Shown: positions 5,908-14,072 of the stretch, piece after piece
How the letters are laid out: each line of letters starts with the position of its first letter
How positions within the stretch are numbered: position 1 is the first letter of the stretch
DNA from: UBA5905 sp964609975
GTDB taxonomy: Bacteria > Bacillota > Clostridia > Oscillospirales > Acutalibacteraceae
Direction: 5' to 3'
Assembly: GCA_964609975.1 (NCBI GenBank)
Contig: CAZSTR010000018.1
Coordinates: 1 to 28,777, forward strand
Length of the DNA stretch: 28,777 nucleotides
Notes under the pieces: generated by a model
Seen by the model: only the letters and a program-made list of their open reading frames with translations
The model's database searches: none
What the model was told of the DNA's origin: nothing
Program-made: the position numbers and the translations under genes

Positions 5908-7269
5908 ATGCAGGCTCATTATATGCTGAAAAATCGGTGGGCGCGCCGGCTGTATGCGGTGGCGCGCCGGTTGCCCATCGTGGATTATCATTGCCACCTT
6001 TCGGCGAAGGAGATCTTTGAAGATCGGCCCTTTTCGAACATCGGCGAAATGTGGCTCGGCGCCGACCATTATAAATGGCGGCTAATGCGCACCGCCGGTG
6101 TGGAGGAGCGGTATATCACGGGGGACGCCCCCATGAAGGAAAAATTTCTGCGCTATTGTGAGGCGCTGGAGCTGTCCGCCGGGAATCCGCTGTATCATTG
6201 GTCGCACATGGAGCTGTCCCGCTTCTTCGACATAGATTTGCCCATCAACGGGAAAAATGCCGAAACAATCTGGGAGCGGGCGAACGAACGGATTGCCGCG
6301 GAGCGGATGTCTCCCCGCAAGCTGATTGTGCAGTCCCGCGTGGAGTCGCTGTGCACCACAGACGACATCGCCGACGACCTTTGCTGGCACAAAAAGCTGG
6401 CGGAGGAGGACGGCTGGACGGTGCGGGTGCTTCCCTCTTTCCGCACGGACAATCTGTTTCTCATGCGCCGTGCCGACTATCAGGTGTATTTGAACCGGCT
6501 GGGCGCGGCGGCCGGTGTGGAAATTTTCGATTTGGACTCTTTGGAGCGGGCTGTACGCAATCGGGCGGACGCCTTCGCGGAGAGCGGATGCCGGTGCGCC
6601 GATTTGGGAATCCCCTTTTTCCCCAACCGGATTGCCGAAAAGGCGGAGGCCGCCCAAAGCTTTTCCGCCCTTTTGGCCGGGGATGCGATTTCTGAGGAGG
6701 CCTATGCTGGACTGGTCGGATATCTGTATGTTTTCACTAACGGACTGTATCGGGAGTGGGATTGGATTTCCCAGTGGCATCTGGCGGTGACGCGCAACGC
6801 CAACTCAGCGCTGAACCGGGCGCTGGGGGCGGATTGCGGCGTGGACTGTGTAGGCGACCCCGTTTGCGGAGCGGATTTGATTCGGATGCTGGATGCGATT
6901 CAGGAGCGCTCCGGCCTTCCCCGAACGGTCTTGTATTCTCTTAACGACGCGAACATCGCCCAAATCGCGTCCATCGCTGGGGCGTTCCCCGGCGTGCGCT
7001 GCGGCGCCGCCTGGTGGTTCTGCGATCACAAGCGGGGGATCGAGCAGCAGCTTCGGGTGATTGCCGAAAACGGCTGTCTGGGGGCGTTTTATGGGATGTT
7101 AACGGATTCGCGCAGCTTTCTTTCCTATGCGCGTCATGATTATTTCCGGCGCATCCTCTGCAACCAAATCGGCGAATGGGTGGAGGCCGGCGAATTTGAT
7201 GCCGCCGGAGCGGAGACCCTTGTACGCAAAATTGCATACGAAAATATAAAGGAAGGACTGGATGTCTGA
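5908..7269 (+). CDS. uxaC: Glucuronate isomerase (uronate isomerase, UxaC)
   Basis: The 453-residue cytoplasmic enzyme converts D-glucuronate to D-fructuronate (and galacturonate to tagaturonate) at the head of hexuronate catabolism. It belongs to the amidohydrolase TIM-barrel superfamily. The metal-binding HxH is seen in VDYHCHLSAKEIFED near residue 27, and the family's C-terminal blocks WWFCDHKRGIEQQL and GMLTDSRSFLSYARHDYFRRILC are present. Length is normal. The ATG at 5908 has AAAGGAGG 7 nt upstream. It is the first gene of a nine-gene operon and overlaps uxuA by 8 nt. Confidence 0.96.
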   Translation: MQAHYMLKNRWARRLYAVARRLPIVDYHCHLSAKEIFEDRPFSNIGEMWLGADHYKWRLMRTAGVEERYITGDAPMKEKFLRYCEALELSAGNPLYHWSHMELSRFFDIDLPINGKNAETIWERANERIAAERMSPRKLIVQSRVESLCTTDDIADDLCWHKKLAEEDGWTVRVLPSFRTDNLFLMRRADYQVYLNRLGAAAGVEIFDLDSLERAVRNRADAFAESGCRCADLGIPFFPNRIAEKAEAAQSFSALLAGDAISEEAYAGLVGYLYVFTNGLYREWDWISQWHLAVTRNANSALNRALGADCGVDCVGDPVCGADLIRMLDAIQERSGLPRTVLYSLNDANIAQIASIAGAFPGVRCGAAWWFCDHKRGIEQQLRVIAENGCLGAFYGMLTDSRSFLSYARHDYFRRILCNQIGEWVEAGEFDAAGAETLVRKIAYENIKEGLDV

Positions 7270-8329
7270 TATGAAACTGTCGTTTCGATGGTATGGGCCG
7301 GAGGATCCGGTTTCGCTGGGATATATTCGGCAAATTCCGAATATGCGCTCGGTGGTGACAGCAGTATACGATGTGAAGCCGGGGGAGCTTTGGCCGGAGG
7401 AAAGCCTGGCTGCGCTGAAAGAGCAGTGCGAGGAGAATGGGCTGGTGTTTGATGTGGTGGAATCCATCCCCGTGCCGGAGGAGATTAAGTTGGGCGCGGA
7501 AAAGGCCGCCGCGTATACGCAGGTGTATTGTGAAAACATCCGCCGTTGCGCCAAATACGGTGTGAAATGTATCACCTATAACTTCATGCCGGTTTTCGAC
7601 TGGACGCGCACCCAGCTGGACAAGCGGGCGGCGGATGGCTCTACGAGTCTTGTGCTGTATGCGGACCAGCTGAAGGGGCTGAATCCGCTGACCGAGGACA
7701 TCCAGCTCCCCGGCTGGGACGCCAGCTATAGTCAGGCGGAGGTGCGGGGGCTGATCGAGGCCTATAGCCGTCTCGGCGCCGAAGGGCTGTGGCAAAATTT
7801 GGAGCGCTTTTTGCAGGCGGTGATTCCCGTGGCGGAGGAGGTCGGCGTGCGTATGGCCATCCATCCCGACGACCCGCCCTATCCGATTTTCGGGCTGCCC
7901 CGGATTGTGACCGATGAAAAAAGCTTGGATCGCCTGCTGTCCGTTGTGGACAGCCCGGCCAACAGCCTGTGCCTGTGCACGGGAAGCCTCGGCTGTGTTC
8001 CGCAAAACGATATTCCTCATTTGGTGCGCAAATACAGCGCCATGCAGCGCATCGCTTTCATGCATATCCGCCAGGTGCGTTGGCTGGAGGAGGGCGGCTT
8101 CGAGGAATGTGGCCATTTGTCCGCCGCCGGAAGCCTGGATATGTATGCGGTGGTGAAGGCGCTGGTGGACACCGGCTTCGACGGCTATGTCCGTCCCGAC
8201 CACGGCCGGATGATTTTCGGCGAAACCGGAAAGCCCGGCTATGGCCTGTATGACCGGGCGTTGGGCGCGACCTATATCAATGGGCTGTTCGAGGCCTGCG
8301 AAAAACAGAAGGGAGAGGGAAACCGATGA
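7262..8329 (+). CDS. uxuA: Mannonate dehydratase (UxuA)
   Basis: The 355-residue enzyme dehydrates D-mannonate to 2-keto-3-deoxy-D-gluconate, the third step after UxaC and the reductase. Family features include the N-terminal FRWYGPEDPVSL, RQIPNM, the metal/active-site segments MAIHPDDPP, LCLCTGSLG, FMHIRQVRW and the C-terminal RPDHGRM. The ATG at 7262 overlaps the end of uxaC and has GGAAGG upstream; an ATG at 7271 is a possible alternative. Its stop overlaps the next start as ATGA, so translation is coupled through all three hexuronate genes. Confidence 0.96.
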   Translation: MSDMKLSFRWYGPEDPVSLGYIRQIPNMRSVVTAVYDVKPGELWPEESLAALKEQCEENGLVFDVVESIPVPEEIKLGAEKAAAYTQVYCENIRRCAKYGVKCITYNFMPVFDWTRTQLDKRAADGSTSLVLYADQLKGLNPLTEDIQLPGWDASYSQAEVRGLIEAYSRLGAEGLWQNLERFLQAVIPVAEEVGVRMAIHPDDPPYPIFGLPRIVTDEKSLDRLLSVVDSPANSLCLCTGSLGCVPQNDIPHLVRKYSAMQRIAFMHIRQVRWLEEGGFEECGHLSAAGSLDMYAVVKALVDTGFDGYVRPDHGRMIFGETGKPGYGLYDRALGATYINGLFEACEKQKGEGNR

Positions 8330-9177
8330 AAAGCAATGTTCTGAATACCGATTTGACCGGAAAGGTGGCAGTGGTGACCGGCGCAGGCGGCGTGCTTTGC
8401 TCCGCGTTTTCGAAAACATTGGCGCGGGCGGGGGCGAAGGTGGCTCTGCTGGATTTGAACCTCGCCGCTGCCCAGCGGTTCGCTGACGAAATTGTCGCCG
8501 AGGGGGGCGTGGCGAAGGCCTATGCCTGTAATGTGCTGGACAAGGAGACCTGTCTGCAGGTGGCTGAGGCGGTGCGGCAGGATTTCGGCCTCTGTGATAT
8601 TCTGGTCAACGGCGCGGGCGGCAATAACCCGAAGGCGACCACCGACAAGGAATATTTCCAGCCGGGAGATTTGGACGCCGATACGAAAAGCTTCTTCGAT
8701 TTGGAGAGCGAGGGTGTGGGCTTTGTGTTCAACCTGAATTTTTTGGGAACACTGATTCCGACCCAGGCCTTTGCCCGGCAGATGATTGGCCGGAAGGGCT
8801 GCGCCATTCTCAACATCTCCAGCATGAACGCCTTCACACCGCTGACGAAGATTCCGGCCTACTCCGGCGCGAAGGCGGCGATTTCCAATTTCACCCAGTG
8901 GCTGGCGGTGCATTTTTCCAAGGTGGGCATCCGGGTGAACGCCATTGCGCCGGGCTTTTTCTCCACGGCGCAGAATGCGAAGCTTTTGTTCAATGACGAC
9001 GGCACTCCCACCGCCCGCACCGGGAAAATTTTGGCGGCGACGCCCATGGGGCGCTTCGGGGAGCCGGAGGAGCTGGAGGGAGCGCTGCTGTTTTTGCTGG
9101 ACGGTGAGGCGGCACGGTTTATCACCGGTGTTGTGTTGCCGGTAGATGGCGGTTTTTCCGCTTATTCGGGGGTGTGA
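8326..9177 (+). CDS. uxuB: SDR-family D-fructuronate reductase / mannonate oxidoreductase
   Basis: The 283-residue classical short-chain dehydrogenase has a Rossmann nucleotide-binding turn VVTGAGGVLCSAF (about 16-28), NGAGG near 95, and the catalytic Ser165/166, Tyr179 and Lys183 (ISSMNAF...YSGAKAA). The C-terminal ITGVVLPVDGGFSAYSGV closes the fold. The position between uxuA and other sugar genes, and similarity to the SDR type used by Bacillus subtilis in place of the long-chain E. coli UxuB, point to NAD(P)H-dependent reduction of D-fructuronate to D-mannonate. One usual Gly of the TGxxxGxG motif is Cys25. A different sugar-acid substrate cannot be excluded. Confidence 0.88.
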   Translation: MKSNVLNTDLTGKVAVVTGAGGVLCSAFSKTLARAGAKVALLDLNLAAAQRFADEIVAEGGVAKAYACNVLDKETCLQVAEAVRQDFGLCDILVNGAGGNNPKATTDKEYFQPGDLDADTKSFFDLESEGVGFVFNLNFLGTLIPTQAFARQMIGRKGCAILNISSMNAFTPLTKIPAYSGAKAAISNFTQWLAVHFSKVGIRVNAIAPGFFSTAQNAKLLFNDDGTPTARTGKILAATPMGRFGEPEELEGALLFLLDGEAARFITGVVLPVDGGFSAYSGV

Positions 9178-9179
9178 AA

Positions 9180-10022
9180 ATGAAAAAATTTCAAACCTTT
9201 GCTTTTGCCGACGAGGCGGATGCGCACATCGACGGCCAGGTTGCGGCCATGAAGCGGAACGGTCTGGATGGATTGGAAATTCGCAATGTGGACGGAACCA
9301 ATGTATCGGATATTTCCATCGAAAAGGCCAGGGAGGTGCAAAAAAAGCTGGCGGAGGAAGGGCTGATTGTCTGGTCGATCGGCTCGCCCATCGGAAAAAT
9401 CACGATGGAGGAGGATTTTGAAGCTCATCTGGAGAAGCTGAAGCACACCCTGCAGGTGGCTCACGCGCTGAACTGCCAGAAGGTCCGGATGTTTTCCTTC
9501 TATCCGGGAGCGGGAAAAAAGGCGGGGGATTATACGGACGAGGTTATCGACCGGCTTGGCCGGATGTGCGCCATCGCGGCCCGGGAGGACATCCGCCTGT
9601 ATCATGAAAACGAAAAGGGCATATTCGGCGATATTCCGGAGCGGTGCCTTGCACTGCATCAGGCTCTGCCGGAGCTTTTTGGAATCTTTGACCCGGCGAA
9701 CTATGTCCAGTGCGGGGTGGACACCCGCGCGGCCTGGACGCTGCTCAAGGACTATATCCGCTATATGCATATCAAGGATGCCCGCGCGGATGGCTTTGTG
9801 GTTCCCGCCGGTGCCGGTGAGGGTCATGTGGCGGAGCTTGCGGCGGACTATCTGGCGATGGGCGGAGAGGCCTTCACGGTGGAGCCGCATCTGACGGTAT
9901 TTCCCGGCTTGGAGCAATTGGAGCAGGCGGGGGATCGGAGCCAAATCGCCGATTATCGCTATCCCAACAGCAACGCCGCCTTTGATGCGGCCTGCGACGC
10001 GCTGAAGGTGTTGCTGGCCTGA
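9180..10022 (+). CDS. Sugar phosphate isomerase/epimerase family protein (TIM barrel, AP_endonuc_2)
   Basis: The product of about 280 residues belongs to the xylose-isomerase-like TIM barrel superfamily. Metal-ligand type segments are visible: RLYHENEKGIFGD near the middle, FGIFDPANYVQ, YMHIKDARADG and the late Glu in FTVEPHLTVFPG. The exact reaction is unknown; relatives are keto-sugar isomerases, epimerases or C-glycoside lyases. The ATG at 9180 has GGGGG 7 nt upstream; a GTG at 9174, overlapping the previous stop, is the alternative. It sits 2 nt after the reductase gene and before a rhamnosidase-like gene, so its substrate is likely the sugar released by that operon. No signal peptide. 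Confidence 0.87.
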   Translation: MKKFQTFAFADEADAHIDGQVAAMKRNGLDGLEIRNVDGTNVSDISIEKAREVQKKLAEEGLIVWSIGSPIGKITMEEDFEAHLEKLKHTLQVAHALNCQKVRMFSFYPGAGKKAGDYTDEVIDRLGRMCAIAAREDIRLYHENEKGIFGDIPERCLALHQALPELFGIFDPANYVQCGVDTRAAWTLLKDYIRYMHIKDARADGFVVPAGAGEGHVAELAADYLAMGGEAFTVEPHLTVFPGLEQLEQAGDRSQIADYRYPNSNAAFDAACDALKVLLA

Positions 10023-10039
10023 GAAAAGAGGAAATTCGG

Positions 10040-12055
10040 ATGGAAAAGCATGCCTTTCGAGGAAAATGGATAACAACCGCGGAATTTGCCGACCTAGCGC
10101 CCCGGAATGTCTATTTTCGCCAGCTGGAGCGGGTGAATTTGCCCTGTGAGGAGCACCGAAACCGGCATATCCTTTTTCGCAAGCGTTTTTCCCTTCGACA
10201 GAAGCCGAAAAGCGCGTTGCTGTATGTTTCGGCAGACGATTATTATAAGCTGTATGTGAACGGGCGGTTCGTCACCCAGGGCCCCGCTCCGGCATATCCC
10301 AGCCGCTATAACTATAACACGGTGGACATCACCCCCTTTTTGACAGCGGGAGACAATTTGCTGGCATTTCACACCCTGTATCAGGGGCTTATCAACCGGG
10401 TGTGGGTCAGCGGCGACGGCCAGCACGGCCTGATTTGCGACTTGGAGGCGGACGGGGTGCCGGTGGCGCAAAGCGACGAAAGCTTCCGCGTCCGGGAGCA
10501 CGGAGGATACACGGAGGTGGGCATGGTCGGATACGACACCCAGTTTCTGGAGCGTTATGACTCCAATGCGCCGGAGGTGGGCTTCGAGGAGCCGGATTTT
10601 GACGACTCTGCTTGGGCGAATGCTCTGCCTCGCCAGAGGGCGCCTTATGAGCTGGTGCCCCAGCCCTCCGCGAGTCTGGTGCTTGAGACGCTTTTCCCGG
10701 TTGCTCAGGAACGACGGGGGAATGTGCTGTTTTTGGATTTTGGGGCGACCTATGTGGGCTATCTGGAGGCGGAGGCTGTTGGAACACCGGGCAGCGAAAT
10801 TGAGGCTCGTTGCGGGCAGGAGCTGTGGGAGGATGGCACGGTGCGGTATGAGCTGCGTGCCAACTGCGTTTACCGGGAGCCGTGGAGATTGTCCGGGAAG
10901 TTGGATCGACTGGACTGGTTCGATTATAAATCCTTCCGTTATGCGGAGCTGGTGCTTCCCGAAGGCTGTGCGGTGAAATCCGTGCGCCTGCGGGCGCGTC
11001 ATTATCCCTTTGCCCTGCGGGCCGGGCTGCATCCAGCCTTTGCCAAAAAGGAAGCTTTGCGGGCGATTTGGGCTCTGTGTGTCCACAGCCAAAAATACGG
11101 CGTGCAGGAAACGATTATGGATTGCATGGAGCGGGAAAAGGGCTTTTATGTGGGTGACGGCTGCTATACGGCCCTGACCCACCTTGTGCTGACCGGGGAC
11201 GATTCCATGGTGCGCAAGCTCATCGACGATGGCTTTTCCTCCTCCTTCATATCCGATGGCCTGATGACCTGTCTGGACTGCTCCTTTATGCAGGAAATCG
11301 CGGAATATCCGCTGATGCTGGTGTTTTTGGTTTTGTGGCATTATCGGCTGGTGGGAGACCGGGACTATCTGGTGCAGAGCTATCCAAGGGTCTGTGCGCT
11401 GTTGGAGGCATACCGAAGCCGCTATGAGCAGGAGGGCCTGTTGCAGAACATAGACCGCTGGTGCGTGGTGGAATGGCCGGCGTCCTTCCGGGATGATTAT
11501 GCGGTGGATTTAACGGAGGGCACCGTTTGCCGTGAGCCACATGTGGCGATAAACGCCTATTATATCGAGGCGATTCGTAGCGCGAACGCCATGGCGGCGG
11601 CGCTGGAGCAGCCGGCCTATCGGGATGAGCGGCCGGTGCTGGAGGCCTTCACGGCCGCCTTCTATGACCCGGTGAAGGAGCTGTTTCGGGACAGCGACCG
11701 AACGGCACATATCAGCTATATCGGCAATGTGTTCGCCTATGCGTTTCGGCTGTATCCGAAAACGGAGAGCCGGAAAAAAATGGAGCATTGGATTGAGGAG
11801 CGGGGAATAGCGGCCGTGTCCATGTTCGGCTCCTTCCCGCTGCTGTGGGGGTTGGTGCGGCATGACCGCATGGATTTGGTGGAGCGCTGTCTGGAGGAGC
11901 CGGGAAGCTGGAGCCGGATGCTCCGGGAGGGTGGCACGACCACCTTTGAGGGCTGGGGCAAGGATACGAAATGGAACACCTCGCTTTTCCATTTGACGCT
12001 CAGCGACGCGGCGCTGTTTTTATCGGATGTGGACTTAAAAAAATTGCTGTCATAA
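10040..12055 (+). CDS. Alpha-L-rhamnosidase-like glycoside hydrolase (GH78 type)
   Basis: The 671-residue protein has an N-terminal beta domain with ADDYYKLYVNGRFVTQGPAPAYPSRYNYNTVDIT (about 70-105), a middle jelly-roll, and a C-terminal (alpha/alpha)6 barrel. In DCMEREKGFYVGD, Asp361, Glu366 and Asp373 have the same spacing as the acidic residues of characterised GH78 enzymes (family form DCPxRxERxGWxGD). Glu637 in TTTFEGWGKDTKWNTSLFH matches the C-terminal catalytic region. The family's Cys-Pro and Trp are replaced (CysMet, Tyr), so the leaving group or sugar may differ from rhamnose. No signal peptide, hence cytoplasmic. The ATG at 10040 follows AGAGG. It lies in the operon, 17 nt after the TIM-barrel gene. 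Confidence 0.88.
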   Translation: MEKHAFRGKWITTAEFADLAPRNVYFRQLERVNLPCEEHRNRHILFRKRFSLRQKPKSALLYVSADDYYKLYVNGRFVTQGPAPAYPSRYNYNTVDITPFLTAGDNLLAFHTLYQGLINRVWVSGDGQHGLICDLEADGVPVAQSDESFRVREHGGYTEVGMVGYDTQFLERYDSNAPEVGFEEPDFDDSAWANALPRQRAPYELVPQPSASLVLETLFPVAQERRGNVLFLDFGATYVGYLEAEAVGTPGSEIEARCGQELWEDGTVRYELRANCVYREPWRLSGKLDRLDWFDYKSFRYAELVLPEGCAVKSVRLRARHYPFALRAGLHPAFAKKEALRAIWALCVHSQKYGVQETIMDCMEREKGFYVGDGCYTALTHLVLTGDDSMVRKLIDDGFSSSFISDGLMTCLDCSFMQEIAEYPLMLVFLVLWHYRLVGDRDYLVQSYPRVCALLEAYRSRYEQEGLLQNIDRWCVVEWPASFRDDYAVDLTEGTVCREPHVAINAYYIEAIRSANAMAAALEQPAYRDERPVLEAFTAAFYDPVKELFRDSDRTAHISYIGNVFAYAFRLYPKTESRKKMEHWIEERGIAAVSMFGSFPLLWGLVRHDRMDLVERCLEEPGSWSRMLREGGTTTFEGWGKDTKWNTSLFHLTLSDAALFLSDVDLKKLLS

Positions 12056-12076
12056 AGCGAAATAGGAGGAATGAGA

Positions 12077-12832
12077 ATGCAAATCGGAGCACAGCTGTAT
12101 ACGGTACGGGATTTTTGCAAGACCCCGGAGGAGCTGGCGGAAACGCTGAAGAAAATCGCCGCCATCGGCTATCGAACGGTTCAGGTTTCCGGAACCTGCG
12201 CCTTTGAGGCGGAGTGGTTGCGAGCGCGTCTGCAGGAAAACGGCCTGCGTTGCGTGCTGACTCATACCGCCCCCACCCGTCTGCAGGAGGAGACGGCGGC
12301 GGTGGCCCAGGAGCATGAGGCCTTTGGTTGTCCCCATGTGGGGCTGGGCTTTTTCTCCTTCAACGGGGAGGAGGGGCAGAGCTATGCGGATTTTGTCCGG
12401 CTGTATCGCCCGGTGGCGCAGGCGTTGCGGGAACAGGGAAAATATTTCATGCATCACAACCACGCCCAGGAGTTCAGCCGAGTGGACGGGAAAACCGTCA
12501 TGGAACGGCTGGCGGAGGACTTTTCGCCGGAGGAGCTGGGCTTTACGCTGGACACCTTCTGGGTGCAGGCCGGCGGCGGAGACCCGGCTCAGTGGCTGGA
12601 GCGGCTGTCCGGTCGGGTTCCCTGCATCCATTTGAAGGATTATGCTTATGCTAATGACCGAAAAATGGCCGTTGTGGGCGAGGGAAACATCAACTTCGAG
12701 CGGGTGTTCGAAAAAGCGGAGGCGGCTGGCACCCGGTATATGCTGGTGGAACAGGACGACTGCTATGGAGAGAACCCCTTCGATTGTCTGCGGCGCAGCT
12801 ATGCCCATTTACATTCCTTGGGCTTTGAATAA
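12077..12832 (+). CDS. Second sugar phosphate isomerase/epimerase family TIM barrel
   Basis: The 251-residue protein starts IGAQLYTVRDFCKTPEELAETLKKIAAIGYRTVQVSG, the typical beginning of an AP_endonuc_2/xylose-isomerase-like barrel. Likely metal ligands lie in FMHHNHAQEF, LGFTLDTFWVQAGG, CIHLKDYA and MLVEQDDCYGENPFDCL. It differs clearly from the barrel at 9180-10022. The ATG at 12077 is preferred over 12071 because AGGAGG ends at 12069, giving 7 nt spacing. It lies directly before two Gfo/Idh/MocA genes. Proteins of this type paired with such dehydrogenases act on keto-sugars or keto-glycosides, but the substrate here is unknown. Confidence 0.88.
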   Translation: MQIGAQLYTVRDFCKTPEELAETLKKIAAIGYRTVQVSGTCAFEAEWLRARLQENGLRCVLTHTAPTRLQEETAAVAQEHEAFGCPHVGLGFFSFNGEEGQSYADFVRLYRPVAQALREQGKYFMHHNHAQEFSRVDGKTVMERLAEDFSPEELGFTLDTFWVQAGGGDPAQWLERLSGRVPCIHLKDYAYANDRKMAVVGEGNINFERVFEKAEAAGTRYMLVEQDDCYGENPFDCLRRSYAHLHSLGFE

Positions 12833-12862
12833 ACCGTAAAACGATAAAAAGGAGAGAGACAC

Positions 12863-14044
12863 ATGAGCGAAAAGCTGAAGGTTGGTATCATCGGAATCGG
12901 AAATATGGGAAGCGGCCACGCCGGAAACATCCGGGACGGCCGTTGCCCGGAGCTGGAGCTGGTGGCCATCGCCGATATCAACCCGCAAAAGCTGGAGCGG
13001 GCGAAAGGCCAGTGCTATGGCGAGCAGGTGCACTATTTCGATACGGCGGAGGCCATGCTGGACAGCGGCCTTGTGGAGGCCTGCATTGTGGCGGTGCCGC
13101 ATTATGACCATGCGAAATATGCCATCGAGTGCATGAAGCGCTCTATCCATGTGATGGTGGAAAAGCCGGCGGGGGTATATACGAAGCAGGTGCGGGAAAT
13201 GAATGCTGAGGCCGCGAAGCATCCGCAGGTGCGCTTCGGTATGATGTTCAATCAGCGCACCAACTGCCTCTATCGAAAGCTGCGGGAGCTGGTGCAATCC
13301 GGCAACTATGGCGAAATTCGGCGTACCAACTGGATTATCACCGACTGGTACCGTCCCCAGGCTTATTACAATTCCGGCGAATGGCGCGCCACCTGGTCAG
13401 GCGAGGGCGGCGGCGTGCTGCTCAATCAATGCCCCCATCAGCTGGATTTGTGGCAGTGGATTTGCGGAATGCCGGTGAAGGTGGACGCTCATTTGCATTA
13501 TGGAAAATGGCATGATGTTGAGGTGGAGGACGATGTGACGGCCTATGTGGAATATGCCAACGGCGCCACCGGCGTGTTCATCACCACCACCGGCGACGCC
13601 CACGGAACCAACCGCTTTGAAATCCAGATGGACAAGGCGAAATTTGTCGTGGAAAACGGCCAGCTTTGGATGACCGAATATACGATGACCGAGCCGGAGT
13701 TTTCGGCGACCAACACGGAGCCCTTCGGCTGTGTGCCGGTCAGCTCCGCCGGGGCGGTGGAAACCGACGGCGACAACCTCCAGCATGTGGGCGTGCTCAA
13801 CGCCTGGGCCGCGGCGATTTTGCACGGTGGCGATTTGGTGGCGGAGGGCGCCGAGGGTTTGCGTGGGTTGACCCTGTCCAACGCCATGCATTTGTCGGCG
13901 TTTTTGGGTCGGCCGGTGGAAATCCCCTTTGATGAGGAGCTGTATTATGAGGAGCTGATGAAGCGGGTGGCCACCTCACGCCGCAAGACTGCTGTTCAGG
14001 AGGTCGTGGCCGACACCAGCAGCACCTATGGCGGGGCGCGCTGA
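12863..14044 (+). CDS. Gfo/Idh/MocA family oxidoreductase, copy 1
   Basis: The 393-residue protein has an N-terminal Rossmann domain with GIIGIGNMG (8-16), the catalytic Glu-Lys-Pro at 100-102 in VMVEKPAG, and a C-terminal alpha/beta domain carrying EGGGVLLNQCPHQLDLWQW, where His192 is the likely proton-transfer residue. Such enzymes oxidise or reduce one hydroxyl of a sugar, sugar acid, inositol or whole glycoside with NAD(P), often at C3. RBS AAGGAG lies 8 nt before the ATG. It is followed at once by a paralogue. No signal peptide. The substrate is not readable from sequence. Confidence 0.92.
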   Translation: MSEKLKVGIIGIGNMGSGHAGNIRDGRCPELELVAIADINPQKLERAKGQCYGEQVHYFDTAEAMLDSGLVEACIVAVPHYDHAKYAIECMKRSIHVMVEKPAGVYTKQVREMNAEAAKHPQVRFGMMFNQRTNCLYRKLRELVQSGNYGEIRRTNWIITDWYRPQAYYNSGEWRATWSGEGGGVLLNQCPHQLDLWQWICGMPVKVDAHLHYGKWHDVEVEDDVTAYVEYANGATGVFITTTGDAHGTNRFEIQMDKAKFVVENGQLWMTEYTMTEPEFSATNTEPFGCVPVSSAGAVETDGDNLQHVGVLNAWAAAILHGGDLVAEGAEGLRGLTLSNAMHLSAFLGRPVEIPFDEELYYEELMKRVATSRRKTAVQEVVADTSSTYGGAR

Positions 14045-14072
14045 CGGATTTATAGAAAGGCGGTGTGCGCTT

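Noticed and set aside
6941..8419. A 492-codon minus-strand open frame
   Set aside because: It is a mirror frame of uxaC and uxuA, both clearly real by motifs and length.
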